Assembly (NCBI GenBank): GCA_002431345.1
Contig: DJEN01000092.1
Location: 1 to 22,121, forward strand
DNA: 22,121 nucleotides
From: Megasphaera sp. UBA5897
Lineage (GTDB): Bacteria > Bacillota > Negativicutes > Veillonellales > Megasphaeraceae
Direction: 5' to 3'
In this document: positions 1 through 6,185 of the stretch, in pieces
How the letters are laid out: each line of letters begins with the position of its first letter
Position numbering within the stretch: position 1 is the first letter of the stretch
The notes under the pieces: generated by a model
Told to the model about the DNA's origin: nothing
Database searches by the model: none
What the model saw: only the letters and a program-made list of their open reading frames with translations
Program-made: the position numbers and the translations under genes

Positions 1-353
1 AACTGACCGCGAAGGCGTACTGTCCGCACGGCATCGGCAAACGTCAGCGCACCGGCTGCTACCAATGCGGAATATTCACCCAAGCTGTGACCGGCTGCAA
101 TATCGGGTGTCAGCCCTTCCTGTGCGAGTACCCGGCAGCATGCCGTGCTGGCTGTCAAAATAGCCGGCTGCGTATTGTAGGTCTTCATCAATTCTTCATC
201 AGGGCCTTCAAAGCAAAGGTTGGTTAAGGAAAATCCCAAGGCATCATCTGCTTCTTCAAATACTTCCCGAACTACTGCATAGGCTTCGTATAAATCTTTA
301 ACCATGCCCACTTTCTGTGCTCCCTGGCCGGGGAATACAAATGCTTTTTTCAT
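1..353 (-). CDS. fabD: Malonyl-CoA:ACP transacylase FabD, N-terminal part (cut by window edge)
   Basis: The first 117 codons are present; the rest lies beyond the left edge. FabD moves malonyl from CoA to acyl carrier protein, giving the extender unit for fatty acid synthesis in the cytoplasm. The N-terminus reads MKKAFVFPGQGAQKVGM, the usual FabD opening with the PGQG oxyanion loop. The nucleophile motif GHSLGEYSA places the catalytic serine at residue 90, close to its position in E. coli FabD. The ATG at 353 is preceded by a good ribosome binding site (GAGGTGA, complement of 361-367) seven bases upstream. The gap to the fabH stop is 27 bases with no promoter or terminator, so it is the fourth gene of the fapR-plsX-fabH-fabD operon and is probably under FapR control through the promoter at 2998-3026. 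Confidence 0.95.
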   Translation of the reverse strand, partial: MKKAFVFPGQGAQKVGMVKDLYEAYAVVREVFEEADDALGFSLTNLCFEGPDEELMKTYNTQPAILTASTACCRVLAQEGLTPDIAAGHSLGEYSALVAAGALTFADAVRTVRLRGQ

Positions 354-380
354 CGTATCGTCACCTCATCTTTTTATCTA

Positions 381-1376
381 TTAATACCATTTCATCACTA
401 ATCCGGCCCATGTAAGACCTGCGCCAAAACCAGCCAGTACGACAACATCACCGCGTTTCATACGGCCTGCACGATTAGCTTCATCCATAGCAATCGGAAT
501 AGACGCGCCGGACGTATTGGCATATTTATCAATATTGACAAATACTTTTTCCATAGGAAGGTGCAATCGTTTGGCTGCTGATTTAATAATGCGGATATTC
601 GCTTGATGGGGAATGAGCAAATCAATATCTTCATGATGAAGACCGGCCCGTTCCAACGCATTTACCGCCGTCTGACCCATGACTTTGACAGCAAATTTAT
701 ATACTTCTTTGCCGTCCATTTTAATATATGTCAAATGTTTTTTTCTTGCTTCATCTGTCGGAAGAATAGCGACGCCGCTAGAAGGAATATTCAAAAATTT
801 ACCGCCATTGCCGTCTGCACCCATATCGGCACCCAAAATGCCATAGCCGTCCGGGACGACGCCAAATACAGCTGCCCCTGCGCCATCACCAAAGAGGACA
901 CACGTATTGCGATCGGTGAAATCCATAAAACGACTTAAGATTTCTGCCCCAATGACCAGGACTTTTTTGCACATGCCGCTTTGAATATACTGGGCTGCCG
1001 TAATCGTCCCATAGGCAAATCCAGAGCAGGCTGCGTATAAATCAAAGACAGCCGCGTTTTTAGCACCCAGATTTTTTTGAACAATACATGCTGTCGAAGG
1101 AATCGTCATATCCGGCGTCAGCGTGCAGACAATAATCATATCCAGTTCTTCCGGAGATGTATGAGCCATTTCCAGTGCCTGTTCTGCTGCTTTCGTGCAC
1201 ATATCCGAAGTGTTCATGCCTTCTGACGCAAAATGACGCTGTTTAATGCCGGTACGCGTTTGGATCCATTCATCAGACGTATCTACCATTTTTTCCAAAT
1301 CTGCGTTTGTAACAATCTTTTCCGGCGCATAATGGCCAGTTCCCAGTACACCAGCCGAGTTAGCCTTCATTACCAT
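381..1376 (-). CDS. fabH: 3-oxoacyl-ACP synthase III (beta-ketoacyl-ACP synthase III)
   Basis: FabH condenses an acyl-CoA primer with malonyl-ACP and so starts fatty acid synthesis; its primer choice sets straight versus branched chains. The 331-residue length is normal. The thiolase-fold catalytic triad is visible: Cys117 in DLYAACSGFAYG, His257 in LIPHQANIRI and Asn287 in YANTSGAS. The C-terminal glycine-rich GFGAGLTW loop is also present. The start overlaps the end of plsX by 17 bases. ATG codons at 1376 and 1370 both lie downstream of a purine-rich AGAGGT site inside plsX, and the second (MKANSAGVLG) could equally be used. The overlap implies translational coupling to plsX. Confidence is high for function; the exact start is uncertain by two codons. 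Confidence 0.97.
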   Translation of the reverse strand: MVMKANSAGVLGTGHYAPEKIVTNADLEKMVDTSDEWIQTRTGIKQRHFASEGMNTSDMCTKAAEQALEMAHTSPEELDMIIVCTLTPDMTIPSTACIVQKNLGAKNAAVFDLYAACSGFAYGTITAAQYIQSGMCKKVLVIGAEILSRFMDFTDRNTCVLFGDGAGAAVFGVVPDGYGILGADMGADGNGGKFLNIPSSGVAILPTDEARKKHLTYIKMDGKEVYKFAVKVMGQTAVNALERAGLHHEDIDLLIPHQANIRIIKSAAKRLHLPMEKVFVNIDKYANTSGASIPIAMDEANRAGRMKRGDVVVLAGFGAGLTWAGLVMKWY

Positions 1377-2385
1377 ATTGTTCTACCTCTTCTTCCTCAA
1401 TACTTTTGCGAATATGACCTACTACATCTTGCTGTACGAGTTCGCCGGCAACACGAATAGCGTTCTTAATGGCTTTCGCTTTTGAACTACCGTGGCAGAT
1501 AATAAAACTGCCGTTGACGCCTAATAAAGGAGCTCCGCCATATTCAGTAAAATCAAGACGTTTTTTCAGTGATTTCAATGCCGGATATACTGCCAACGCG
1601 CCTAATTTAGCAATAAAGCCGCTGTGTTTAATCGTTTCCCTTACCAAACGGATAATAAACATAGCCATGCCTTCGCCAAACTTCAGAATAACGTTGCCAA
1701 CAAATCCGTCACACACTACAACATCTACCGTTCCCTTTGGAATATCCCTGCCTTCTACATTGCCATAAAAGGAAATCGTTTTCAGCTTTTCCAGCATCGG
1801 ATACGTAGCCTGCGACAATTCATTGCCCTTAGAGGCTTCTTCCCCTATATTCAAAAGGCCTACCGTTGGTTTGGCTATGCCAAGAATCGCTTTTGCATAA
1901 TGATATCCCATGATAGCGCCTTCTACTAAATGCTTTGGCTTACTGTTTGAGTTTGCTCCGGAATCGAGCAGTACGGTAATTCCCTTTTTAGACGGAATCG
2001 GTGTCGCAATGCAAGGACGTTCAATCCCTTTAATCCGGCCTAATCCCAGTAATGCCGCCGTAACAGCCGCTCCCGTACTGCCAGCTGCCACTACAGCGTC
2101 ACAGGTTCCTTCTTTGACGAGTCTTGTTGCTACCACAATGGACGCGTCTTTTTTCTTACGAAAGGCCTGCGCGGGATGTTCACCCATGTCAATGACTTGG
2201 CTGGCATGGACAATCGACAAGCGTTCACTTTCTTTTTCCCCATACCTAGCCAGTACTTCTTCTATTTTTTCCCTGTCACCTACTAAGACGACATCAAAGC
2301 TATATGCTTTGATAGCTTCAATCGCACCCAGTACGATTTCTTCTGGTGCATAATCGCCGCCCATAGCATCTACCGCTATTTTCAT
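1360..2385 (-). CDS. plsX: Phosphate acyltransferase PlsX
   Basis: PlsX converts acyl-ACP to acyl-phosphate for PlsY, the first step of phospholipid synthesis in most Gram-positive-type lineages. The opening MKIAVDAMGGDYAPEEIVLGA is the family signature. Further landmarks are the AAGSTGAAVTAAL segment, LLDSGANSNSKP, and the C-terminal GGAPLLGVNG followed by HGSSKAKAIKNAI. With the start at 2385 the protein has 341 residues, in the usual range. The frame stays open upstream to 2472, but that extension lies inside fapR and does not resemble the family. An ATG at 2403 shares its A with the fapR stop (TAATG) and would add six residues. The site used is either that coupled start or the ATG at 2385, which has GGAG 12 bases upstream. 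It is the second gene of the FapR operon. Confidence 0.95.
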   Translation of the reverse strand: MKIAVDAMGGDYAPEEIVLGAIEAIKAYSFDVVLVGDREKIEEVLARYGEKESERLSIVHASQVIDMGEHPAQAFRKKKDASIVVATRLVKEGTCDAVVAAGSTGAAVTAALLGLGRIKGIERPCIATPIPSKKGITVLLDSGANSNSKPKHLVEGAIMGYHYAKAILGIAKPTVGLLNIGEEASKGNELSQATYPMLEKLKTISFYGNVEGRDIPKGTVDVVVCDGFVGNVILKFGEGMAMFIIRLVRETIKHSGFIAKLGALAVYPALKSLKKRLDFTEYGGAPLLGVNGSFIICHGSSKAKAIKNAIRVAGELVQQDVVGHIRKSIEEEEVEQYGNEG

Positions 2386-2402
2386 ACTTACGTTACGCTC
2401 CA

Positions 2403-2945
2403 TTATTCTAAAGATTCTATAATAAACTTCGTGCGAAATACTTCCTTCGCATTCTTTCGTATTTTCACCCATACATAGTATTTTTGATCGCGGCGGCGAA
2501 TTACTTCTGCCACTGCTATCAGCTTGTCACCTACCGTAACAGGCTGTTTATATTTAATATTGGCTACTACTGTAATACATACAGGCAGGTTCAACACGAC
2601 CCTGGCAAGTGAGGTTGCCTGGGCATACAAACACTGCGAGCGCACAATATGAGCTTCATCTACCATATCTGCCGTTGCTGTCATCATGGAAATAGCACTG
2701 CGACCCACTGTACAATCTACCAATTCGCCGACAAAACCAGAATTTTTCTGTTTCGGCTGAGCTGCTTCTGCTTTTTGTTTGATGCGAATGCGCATTTCCG
2801 GAATTCCCAGCGCCATACGGTCCAAACGGATAGTAGCAACGCTGACGGAAAATTCTTCAGCCAATTCTTCGTCATTGATAAATGGGTTTTCTTCTATTCG
2901 CTTTTTCAGCAAGGCATGTCTCTTGTCTCTCGCTATACGGACCAT
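2403..2945 (-). CDS. fapR: Fatty acid and phospholipid biosynthesis repressor FapR
   Basis: FapR is a repressor of fatty acid and phospholipid genes that is released by malonyl-CoA. The 180-residue product has a DeoR-like helix-turn-helix at about 23-43 (NDEELAEEFSVSVATIRLDRM), a linker helix (GIPEMRIRIKQ), and a C-terminal hotdog domain from about residue 70. The start at 2945 is chosen because AAAGGTG lies just upstream and the protein then begins like known FapR. The longer frame to 2972 would run over the operator. It heads fapR-plsX-fabH-fabD, a classic FapR target set, with a likely binding site in its own leader (2963-2979), so autoregulation is expected. Aligned from memory with B. 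subtilis FapR, the pocket arginine is kept (Arg102), but positions equivalent to Phe99, Gly107 and Asn115 appear as Val95, Ser103 and Thr111. Confidence 0.93.
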   Translation of the reverse strand: MVRIARDKRHALLKKRIEENPFINDEELAEEFSVSVATIRLDRMALGIPEMRIRIKQKAEAAQPKQKNSGFVGELVDCTVGRSAISMMTATADMVDEAHIVRSQCLYAQATSLARVVLNLPVCITVVANIKYKQPVTVGDKLIAVAEVIRRRDQKYYVWVKIRKNAKEVFRTKFIIESLE

Positions 2946-2962
2946 TCCATCACCTTTAATAA

Positions 2963-2979
2963 TTATGACCAAGTACTAA
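2963..2979. promoter_or_regulatory. Probable FapR operator in the fapR leader
   Basis: The plus-strand sequence TTATGACCAAGTACTAA matches the B. subtilis-type FapR consensus TTAGTACCTAGTACTAA (recalled, not looked up) at 14 of 17 positions, including a perfect right half AGTACTAA. It lies 18 bases upstream of the fapR start and about 12-28 bases downstream of the transcription start expected from the promoter at 2998-3026. A bound repressor there would block transcription. The site position, the identity of the first gene and the family rule of autoregulation all agree. Confidence 0.72.
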
Positions 2980-2997
2980 TAGTACATACAACTAGAG

Positions 2998-3026
2998 ATT
3001 ATATAATGTTTCGTAAAGTTTTGCAA
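2998..3026 (-). promoter_or_regulatory. Sigma-A-type promoter for fapR-plsX-fabH-fabD
   Basis: Read on the minus strand, a -35 box TTGCAA (3021-3026) and a perfect -10 box TATAAT (2998-3003) are separated by exactly 17 bases. Transcription would begin near 2991, giving a leader of about 46 bases that contains the FapR-like operator and the ribosome binding site. Confidence 0.82.
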
Positions 3027-3028
3027 GT

Positions 3029-3088
3029 AAAAGAAAAGAAGTACGCATTCAATCATTTCATCTCATTGAGCTGTTGAACGCATACTTC
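3029..3088 (-). terminator. Intrinsic terminator after ydbC
   Basis: Two 15-base arms (3074-3088 and 3038-3052) form a hairpin with a 21-base loop, followed on the minus strand by the T-rich tract TTTTCTTTT (3029-3037). In the minus-strand RNA all 15 positions pair, two of them as G-U. In the plus-strand RNA the same two positions become A-C mismatches, so the structure is built for the minus strand. It begins eight bases after the ydbC stop, and its tail ends three bases before the -35 box of the fapR promoter. Confidence 0.8.
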
Positions 3089-3095
3089 ACACTCC

Positions 3096-3326
3096 TTAGT
3101 ACTTATCAAAATCCATTTCGTTTAATACATCACGTAATTTTTCTAATTCTTCTTTAGTCAGCGTAATTCCCTTTGTCATGGCCTGATAATCAGGATCCCA
3201 GGAACGCAAATCAAATTTTGGTGCACGATTATTCCAGCTAATGTACGTCAACTCTTTGCGCCAGCCATCCTTGTTTTCTGACAAGGTCCCGCACACATCT
3301 TCAATATTAAAATTTAACTGAGCCAT
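3096..3326 (-). CDS. ydbC: YdbC family PC4-like ssDNA-binding protein
   Basis: This 76-residue protein belongs to the bacterial YdbC group related to the C-terminal domain of eukaryotic PC4/Sub1. These are small dimeric single-stranded DNA/RNA binders, and the in vivo role in bacteria is not settled. The visible family pattern is KELTYISWNNRAPKFDLRSW (residues 25-44), then MTKGITLTKEELEKLRDVL, giving four beta strands and one C-terminal helix. The start at 3326 follows a very strong ribosome binding site (AGGAGGG, complement of 3333-3339) six bases upstream. The frame extending to 3362 is not supported. It is a single-gene unit with its own promoter (3396-3423) and terminator (3029-3088), which suggests independent and probably strong expression. 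Family assignment is confident; the biological function is not known. Confidence 0.88.
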   Translation of the reverse strand: MAQLNFNIEDVCGTLSENKDGWRKELTYISWNNRAPKFDLRSWDPDYQAMTKGITLTKEELEKLRDVLNEMDFDKY

Positions 3327-3341
3327 TGTATACCCTCCTAA

Positions 3342-3359
3342 AGACGCCGCAAAACGTCT
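3342..3359 (-). other. Small hairpin in the ydbC leader, next to the ribosome binding site
   Basis: AGACG (3342-3346) and CGTCT (3355-3359) can pair around an eight-base loop. In the minus-strand RNA the stem can gain one G-U pair. The stem ends three bases before the AGGAGGG ribosome binding site, so it could stabilise the mRNA 5' region or affect initiation. Only five or six pairs are seen, so it may have no function. Confidence 0.3.
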
Positions 3360-3395
3360 CAAATTACTTTCTGATTTAAAACAACATCAGTTTAT

Positions 3396-3423
3396 ATAAT
3401 AGCAAATATACCGAGTATGTCAA
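3396..3423 (-). promoter_or_regulatory. Sigma-A-type promoter for ydbC
   Basis: On the minus strand a perfect -35 TTGACA (3418-3423) is followed 16 bases later by TATTAT (3396-3401), a five-of-six -10 box. Shifting by one base gives ATTATA at 17-base spacing. The leader to the ydbC start would be about 60 bases. The rest of the 3327-3511 interval is A+T-rich and I see nothing else firm in it. Confidence 0.75.
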
Positions 3424-3511
3424 TCACTAGTATATAAATCCTGCCGTTCCGTGATAGCGAAAAGCAATACATGAAAGACGTGCTATATTATATCGGTATA
3501 ATGCTTTTTCT

Positions 3512-4348
3512 TTAATGATGGGATCGGCGTTTAAACAAGCCGCCATGGGCTTCGTTAATATCAAAAATAGAAATAAAGGAATGCGGGTCTACACGCCGCA
3601 CAGCTTCTTTGACTTTTGTCACTTCCAGTCGTGATACTACGCAGTACAACACCATCGTTTTTTCCCGTTTATATGCGCCTTCACCGTTCAGCAGCGTAAC
3701 AGCACGCCCCATATCATGGATAATGCAGCGGGAAACATCTTCATGATGAGCCGTAACAATCAACAGTCCTTTCATTTCGTCCAGCCCATTCGTTACGATG
3801 TCAATCATTTTGTAAGCAATAAAATAAGCAACCAGGGAATACATGGCACTGTCCCAGCTAAAGACAAATCCGGAGCTGCCTAAAATAAACAGATTAAAAA
3901 ACATGATGATTTCGCCGACAGAAAAGGGCGTTTTTTTATCGGCAATGATAGCCAATATTTCCGTACCGTCCAATGAGCCGCCCCAGCGTATGATAAGACC
4001 CACGCCTAACCCGATAATAATGCCGCCGTAAATAGTGGATAAAAAAGGATCGGATGTCACCGGGGCATAATGAATGAAATTACTCCATCCGGATAAGCAA
4101 ACAACGGAAAACAGCGATAACAGCGTAAAGGCTGTCCCAATTTTTTTATAGCCCAAAATAAAAAACGGAATGTTCAACAGCACAATAAACACACTAAAGC
4201 TGATACCCGTAAGCTGGGCCGCCATCAACGCCAGACCGACAACACCGCCGTCAATAACGTGATTGGGCACTAAAAACACATCCAATCCCAGTGTATAAAT
4301 CAATGCGCCAAAAGCCAAGCCCAGTACACGCGCTCCATATGTTACCAT
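3512..4348 (-). CDS. YitT family membrane protein (DUF161 + DUF2179)
   Basis: This 278-residue protein has five or six membrane segments in its first ~200 residues (roughly 8-26, 34-50, 52-67, 74-90, 106-122 and 148-184). A soluble C-terminal domain of about 220-272 is of the DUF2179 type, with motifs MKGLLIVTAHHEDVSRCI and DPHSFISIFDINEAHGG. YitT/YqfU proteins are common in Firmicutes; their transported substrate or role is not established. The ATG at 4348 has an AGGAGG site six bases upstream and overlaps the preceding gene by seven bases, so the two are probably translated together. It is the last gene of the three-gene DUF3084 module. No convincing terminator follows; only a weak A+T hairpin is seen. 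Confidence 0.88.
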   Translation of the reverse strand: MVTYGARVLGLAFGALIYTLGLDVFLVPNHVIDGGVVGLALMAAQLTGISFSVFIVLLNIPFFILGYKKIGTAFTLLSLFSVVCLSGWSNFIHYAPVTSDPFLSTIYGGIIIGLGVGLIIRWGGSLDGTEILAIIADKKTPFSVGEIIMFFNLFILGSSGFVFSWDSAMYSLVAYFIAYKMIDIVTNGLDEMKGLLIVTAHHEDVSRCIIHDMGRAVTLLNGEGAYKREKTMVLYCVVSRLEVTKVKEAVRRVDPHSFISIFDINEAHGGLFKRRSHH

Positions 4349-4761
4349 GTCGCCCCTCCTTTTGCCTTTATATAGCGGAGCCCGATAATCCAGGCTACAA
4401 AATCATCTACCGGTTCCGGCGGATACTGCAGTGCCAGCGGAATAAACCGCCGCCATCCTTTTCTAGGCGTATATTTAAAATATAATTTTCTTCCCTCAAC
4501 GGTTGTATATTTTTCATCAATTAATGAAAACGTAACAGGTTTCTTTTTGTCCTGTATCCAAGCTTCTACGCAGGGCTGCAGATGTTTATGATTCGTGCCG
4601 TTTCCCATGACAATATGGTGAAATGAATATGTCTCATACGCCTGCTGCAAATAAGGCAGCAGCATAGGTGTCGGAACAATTTTTTTTTCTGCTAATGTAC
4701 CGTCTTCATTCAGGATAGCCGTTCCTGTCTTTTCCGATCCTGGGTCAATTGCTGCAATCAT
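4342..4761 (-). CDS. YqgF/RuvX-like RNase H-fold protein
   Basis: The 139-residue product has the layout of the YqgF (RuvX) branch of the RNase H fold. There is an N-terminal strand with an aspartate (MIAAIDPGSEKTGTAIL, Asp6), a middle IDEKYTTVEGR motif (Asp82, Glu83; compare DExxTT in YqgF), and a late acidic helix VDDFVAWIIG (Asp119, Asp120). YqgF matures the 16S rRNA 5' end in E. coli. This copy is divergent: it reads DPG rather than the usual DxG-x-KRxGVA opening, so the substrate could differ (RNA or a DNA junction). I chose 4761 because AGGAGA (4768-4773) sits six bases upstream. An ATG at 4764 is also possible, and the ATG at 4779 would overlap the DUF3084 gene. It lies between the DUF3084 and YitT genes. 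Confidence 0.78.
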   Translation of the reverse strand: MIAAIDPGSEKTGTAILNEDGTLAEKKIVPTPMLLPYLQQAYETYSFHHIVMGNGTNHKHLQPCVEAWIQDKKKPVTFSLIDEKYTTVEGRKLYFKYTPRKGWRRFIPLALQYPPEPVDDFVAWIIGLRYIKAKGGATW

Positions 4762-4771
4762 CATTTCTCTC

Positions 4772-6055
4772 CTATTCATTGGCTGGTTCTACTATAATAT
4801 CTACGCCCAACGGTCCTGCAGTATAGGTATCATGCATGGTCACAGCCCGCAGCACTACATTGCTGCCATTGTACGATTTGATTTTGGAAATCGCGTCAAA
4901 CATTTCTGTTACCGTAACGGCACCGACATTGCCCGTCAATGGATCTGGCAGCATGCCTTTCAGCTGTGCCTTCTGGTTTACCGTGTGCAGAAAGCGCAGA
5001 ACCAGCAGTTCCGCATTGCCGCTGACTTCTTGGGCAGGCAGCTTGGCTTCATATACTGTTTCGCCGCGGTGATATACCAGCTGGTTGTCATACATTTCTA
5101 TATGTACCAGCGTAGGTTCACCCAAGACAATATTGCCGGCAGCAATGACGCGCAGCAATTTTTTCTTGTTGCCGGACTGCTGCAAATCATGTATAACCGC
5201 TTCAAATTCATCTGGTGCAATATAAACAAGAATTGTATTTTCATCCTGTATGCCCAAGCGGCGGCAAATCATCGTATTGGTCTGGCTCATTGCCTGACTG
5301 ACTTCCTGCCGTGTTGCCGCTTCACTCATACCGCCGTTTAACACCACACTGGACAATACTTCACCTGCCCGAAATACAACGATGCCTTCGCGAATATTCG
5401 TCATGGTTTGATTGAGCAGCCGAATCCGCTGATCTAACGTCTGAATAGTCGCCATCATGCTTTTTTTCGTTTCTTCCAGCATAGCCAAATCGCTCTGCGC
5501 TTTTTCTTTATCAGAAACGGCAGCATCTCTGGCAGCTTCTGCATTTTCTTTGTCTGTTTGCGCTTCATCCATTGCGACTTGAATGATAGACAACTGTCTC
5601 GTTTTGTCATCCCGCGCCTGTTGTGCCTGCTGTAAGTCCAGCTGCGTCATACGGATTTCTTCATTTTTACCATCTAGCTGTGCCTGCTGCTGCTTCAGCA
5701 ATTCTTCATTAGACGCAATTAAACTGTTTTTATCTGCCAATTCCTGACCCAATGCTTCTGCTTGTCTGCTCAATTTTTCCCGCTGCGCTTCCAATTCTGC
5801 TTTTTGCATCTGCAGCTGATGCATTCCAAATAAGGCAATGCGTACATTTTGTGATAATACGAACATAACACCAAGCGTAACGACAGCAATGCTGATTCCT
5901 GTTAAAATCGTTATTAATATCGACGTATATTTAGGGCGCAGTCCAAACAATACAATTTTGCGTTTGCCTACGCGGGAACCGATTTTATCTCCCAAATACG
6001 CGATAATACCGCCCATGACGGCTAAGATAAACAGCATAACCCATCCGTATTCCAT
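4772..6055 (-). CDS. DUF3084 domain membrane-anchored coiled-coil protein
   Basis: The 427-residue protein has two N-terminal membrane helices (about 5-22 and 44-67) joined by a short basic loop with GDKIGSRVGKRKIVLFGLRP, which is typical of DUF3084 proteins. A long heptad-rich coiled coil follows at about 78-222 (rich in Q, E, A, K), then a ~200-residue C-terminal domain with predicted mixed alpha/beta character. Both termini are probably cytoplasmic or both external; I cannot decide. The function of DUF3084 is unknown. Start support is strong: AGGAGGT lies just upstream. It is the first gene of a three-gene overlapping unit with the YqgF-like and YitT genes and has a possible promoter at 6078-6106. 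A scaffold or tether role at the membrane is only a guess from its shape. Confidence 0.85.
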   Translation of the reverse strand: MEYGWVMLFILAVMGGIIAYLGDKIGSRVGKRKIVLFGLRPKYTSILITILTGISIAVVTLGVMFVLSQNVRIALFGMHQLQMQKAELEAQREKLSRQAEALGQELADKNSLIASNEELLKQQQAQLDGKNEEIRMTQLDLQQAQQARDDKTRQLSIIQVAMDEAQTDKENAEAARDAAVSDKEKAQSDLAMLEETKKSMMATIQTLDQRIRLLNQTMTNIREGIVVFRAGEVLSSVVLNGGMSEAATRQEVSQAMSQTNTMICRRLGIQDENTILVYIAPDEFEAVIHDLQQSGNKKKLLRVIAAGNIVLGEPTLVHIEMYDNQLVYHRGETVYEAKLPAQEVSGNAELLVLRFLHTVNQKAQLKGMLPDPLTGNVGAVTVTEMFDAISKIKSYNGSNVVLRAVTMHDTYTAGPLGVDIIVEPANE

Positions 6056-6077
6056 AATGCACCTCCTTATTACTATA

Positions 6078-6106
6078 ATGATATAACATTATATGCATTC
6101 TGTCAT
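6078..6106 (-). promoter_or_regulatory. Possible promoter for the DUF3084 module
   Basis: On the minus strand ATGACA (6101-6106) and TATCAT (6078-6083) each match the sigma-A boxes at five of six positions with 17-base spacing. The predicted leader is very short, because the ribosome binding site is at about 6061-6068. An alternative TATAAT lies a few bases upstream but has no good -35 partner. Confidence 0.45.
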
Positions 6107-6137
6107 TCTCTAATTTCGCCATATGAAAAATTTGAGT

Positions 6138-6180
6138 AAAAAAAAACTAGCAGCGCACGTCATGCAAAACACGCTGCTAA
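6138..6180 (-). terminator. Intrinsic terminator closing the 14-gene LPS unit
   Basis: On the minus strand the arms TAGCAGCG (6172-6179) and CGCTGCTA (6148-6155) pair perfectly around a 16-base loop. An uninterrupted run of nine T (6138-6146) follows. It begins a few bases after the lptF/G stop at 6186. It separates the LPS operon from the DUF3084 module. Confidence 0.9.
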
Positions 6181-6185
6181 CTTCT

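Noticed and set aside
2386..2472. N-terminal extension of plsX to the first ATG in frame
   Set aside because: The extra 29 residues lie inside fapR, do not resemble the family, and the true family start MKIAVDAMGG has its own downstream ATG.
3482..3510. A+T-rich hairpin (ATTATA/TATAAT) downstream of the YitT gene
   Set aside because: The T-run lies on the plus-strand side, where there is no gene to terminate. On the minus strand no T-run follows, so it is not a convincing YitT terminator.
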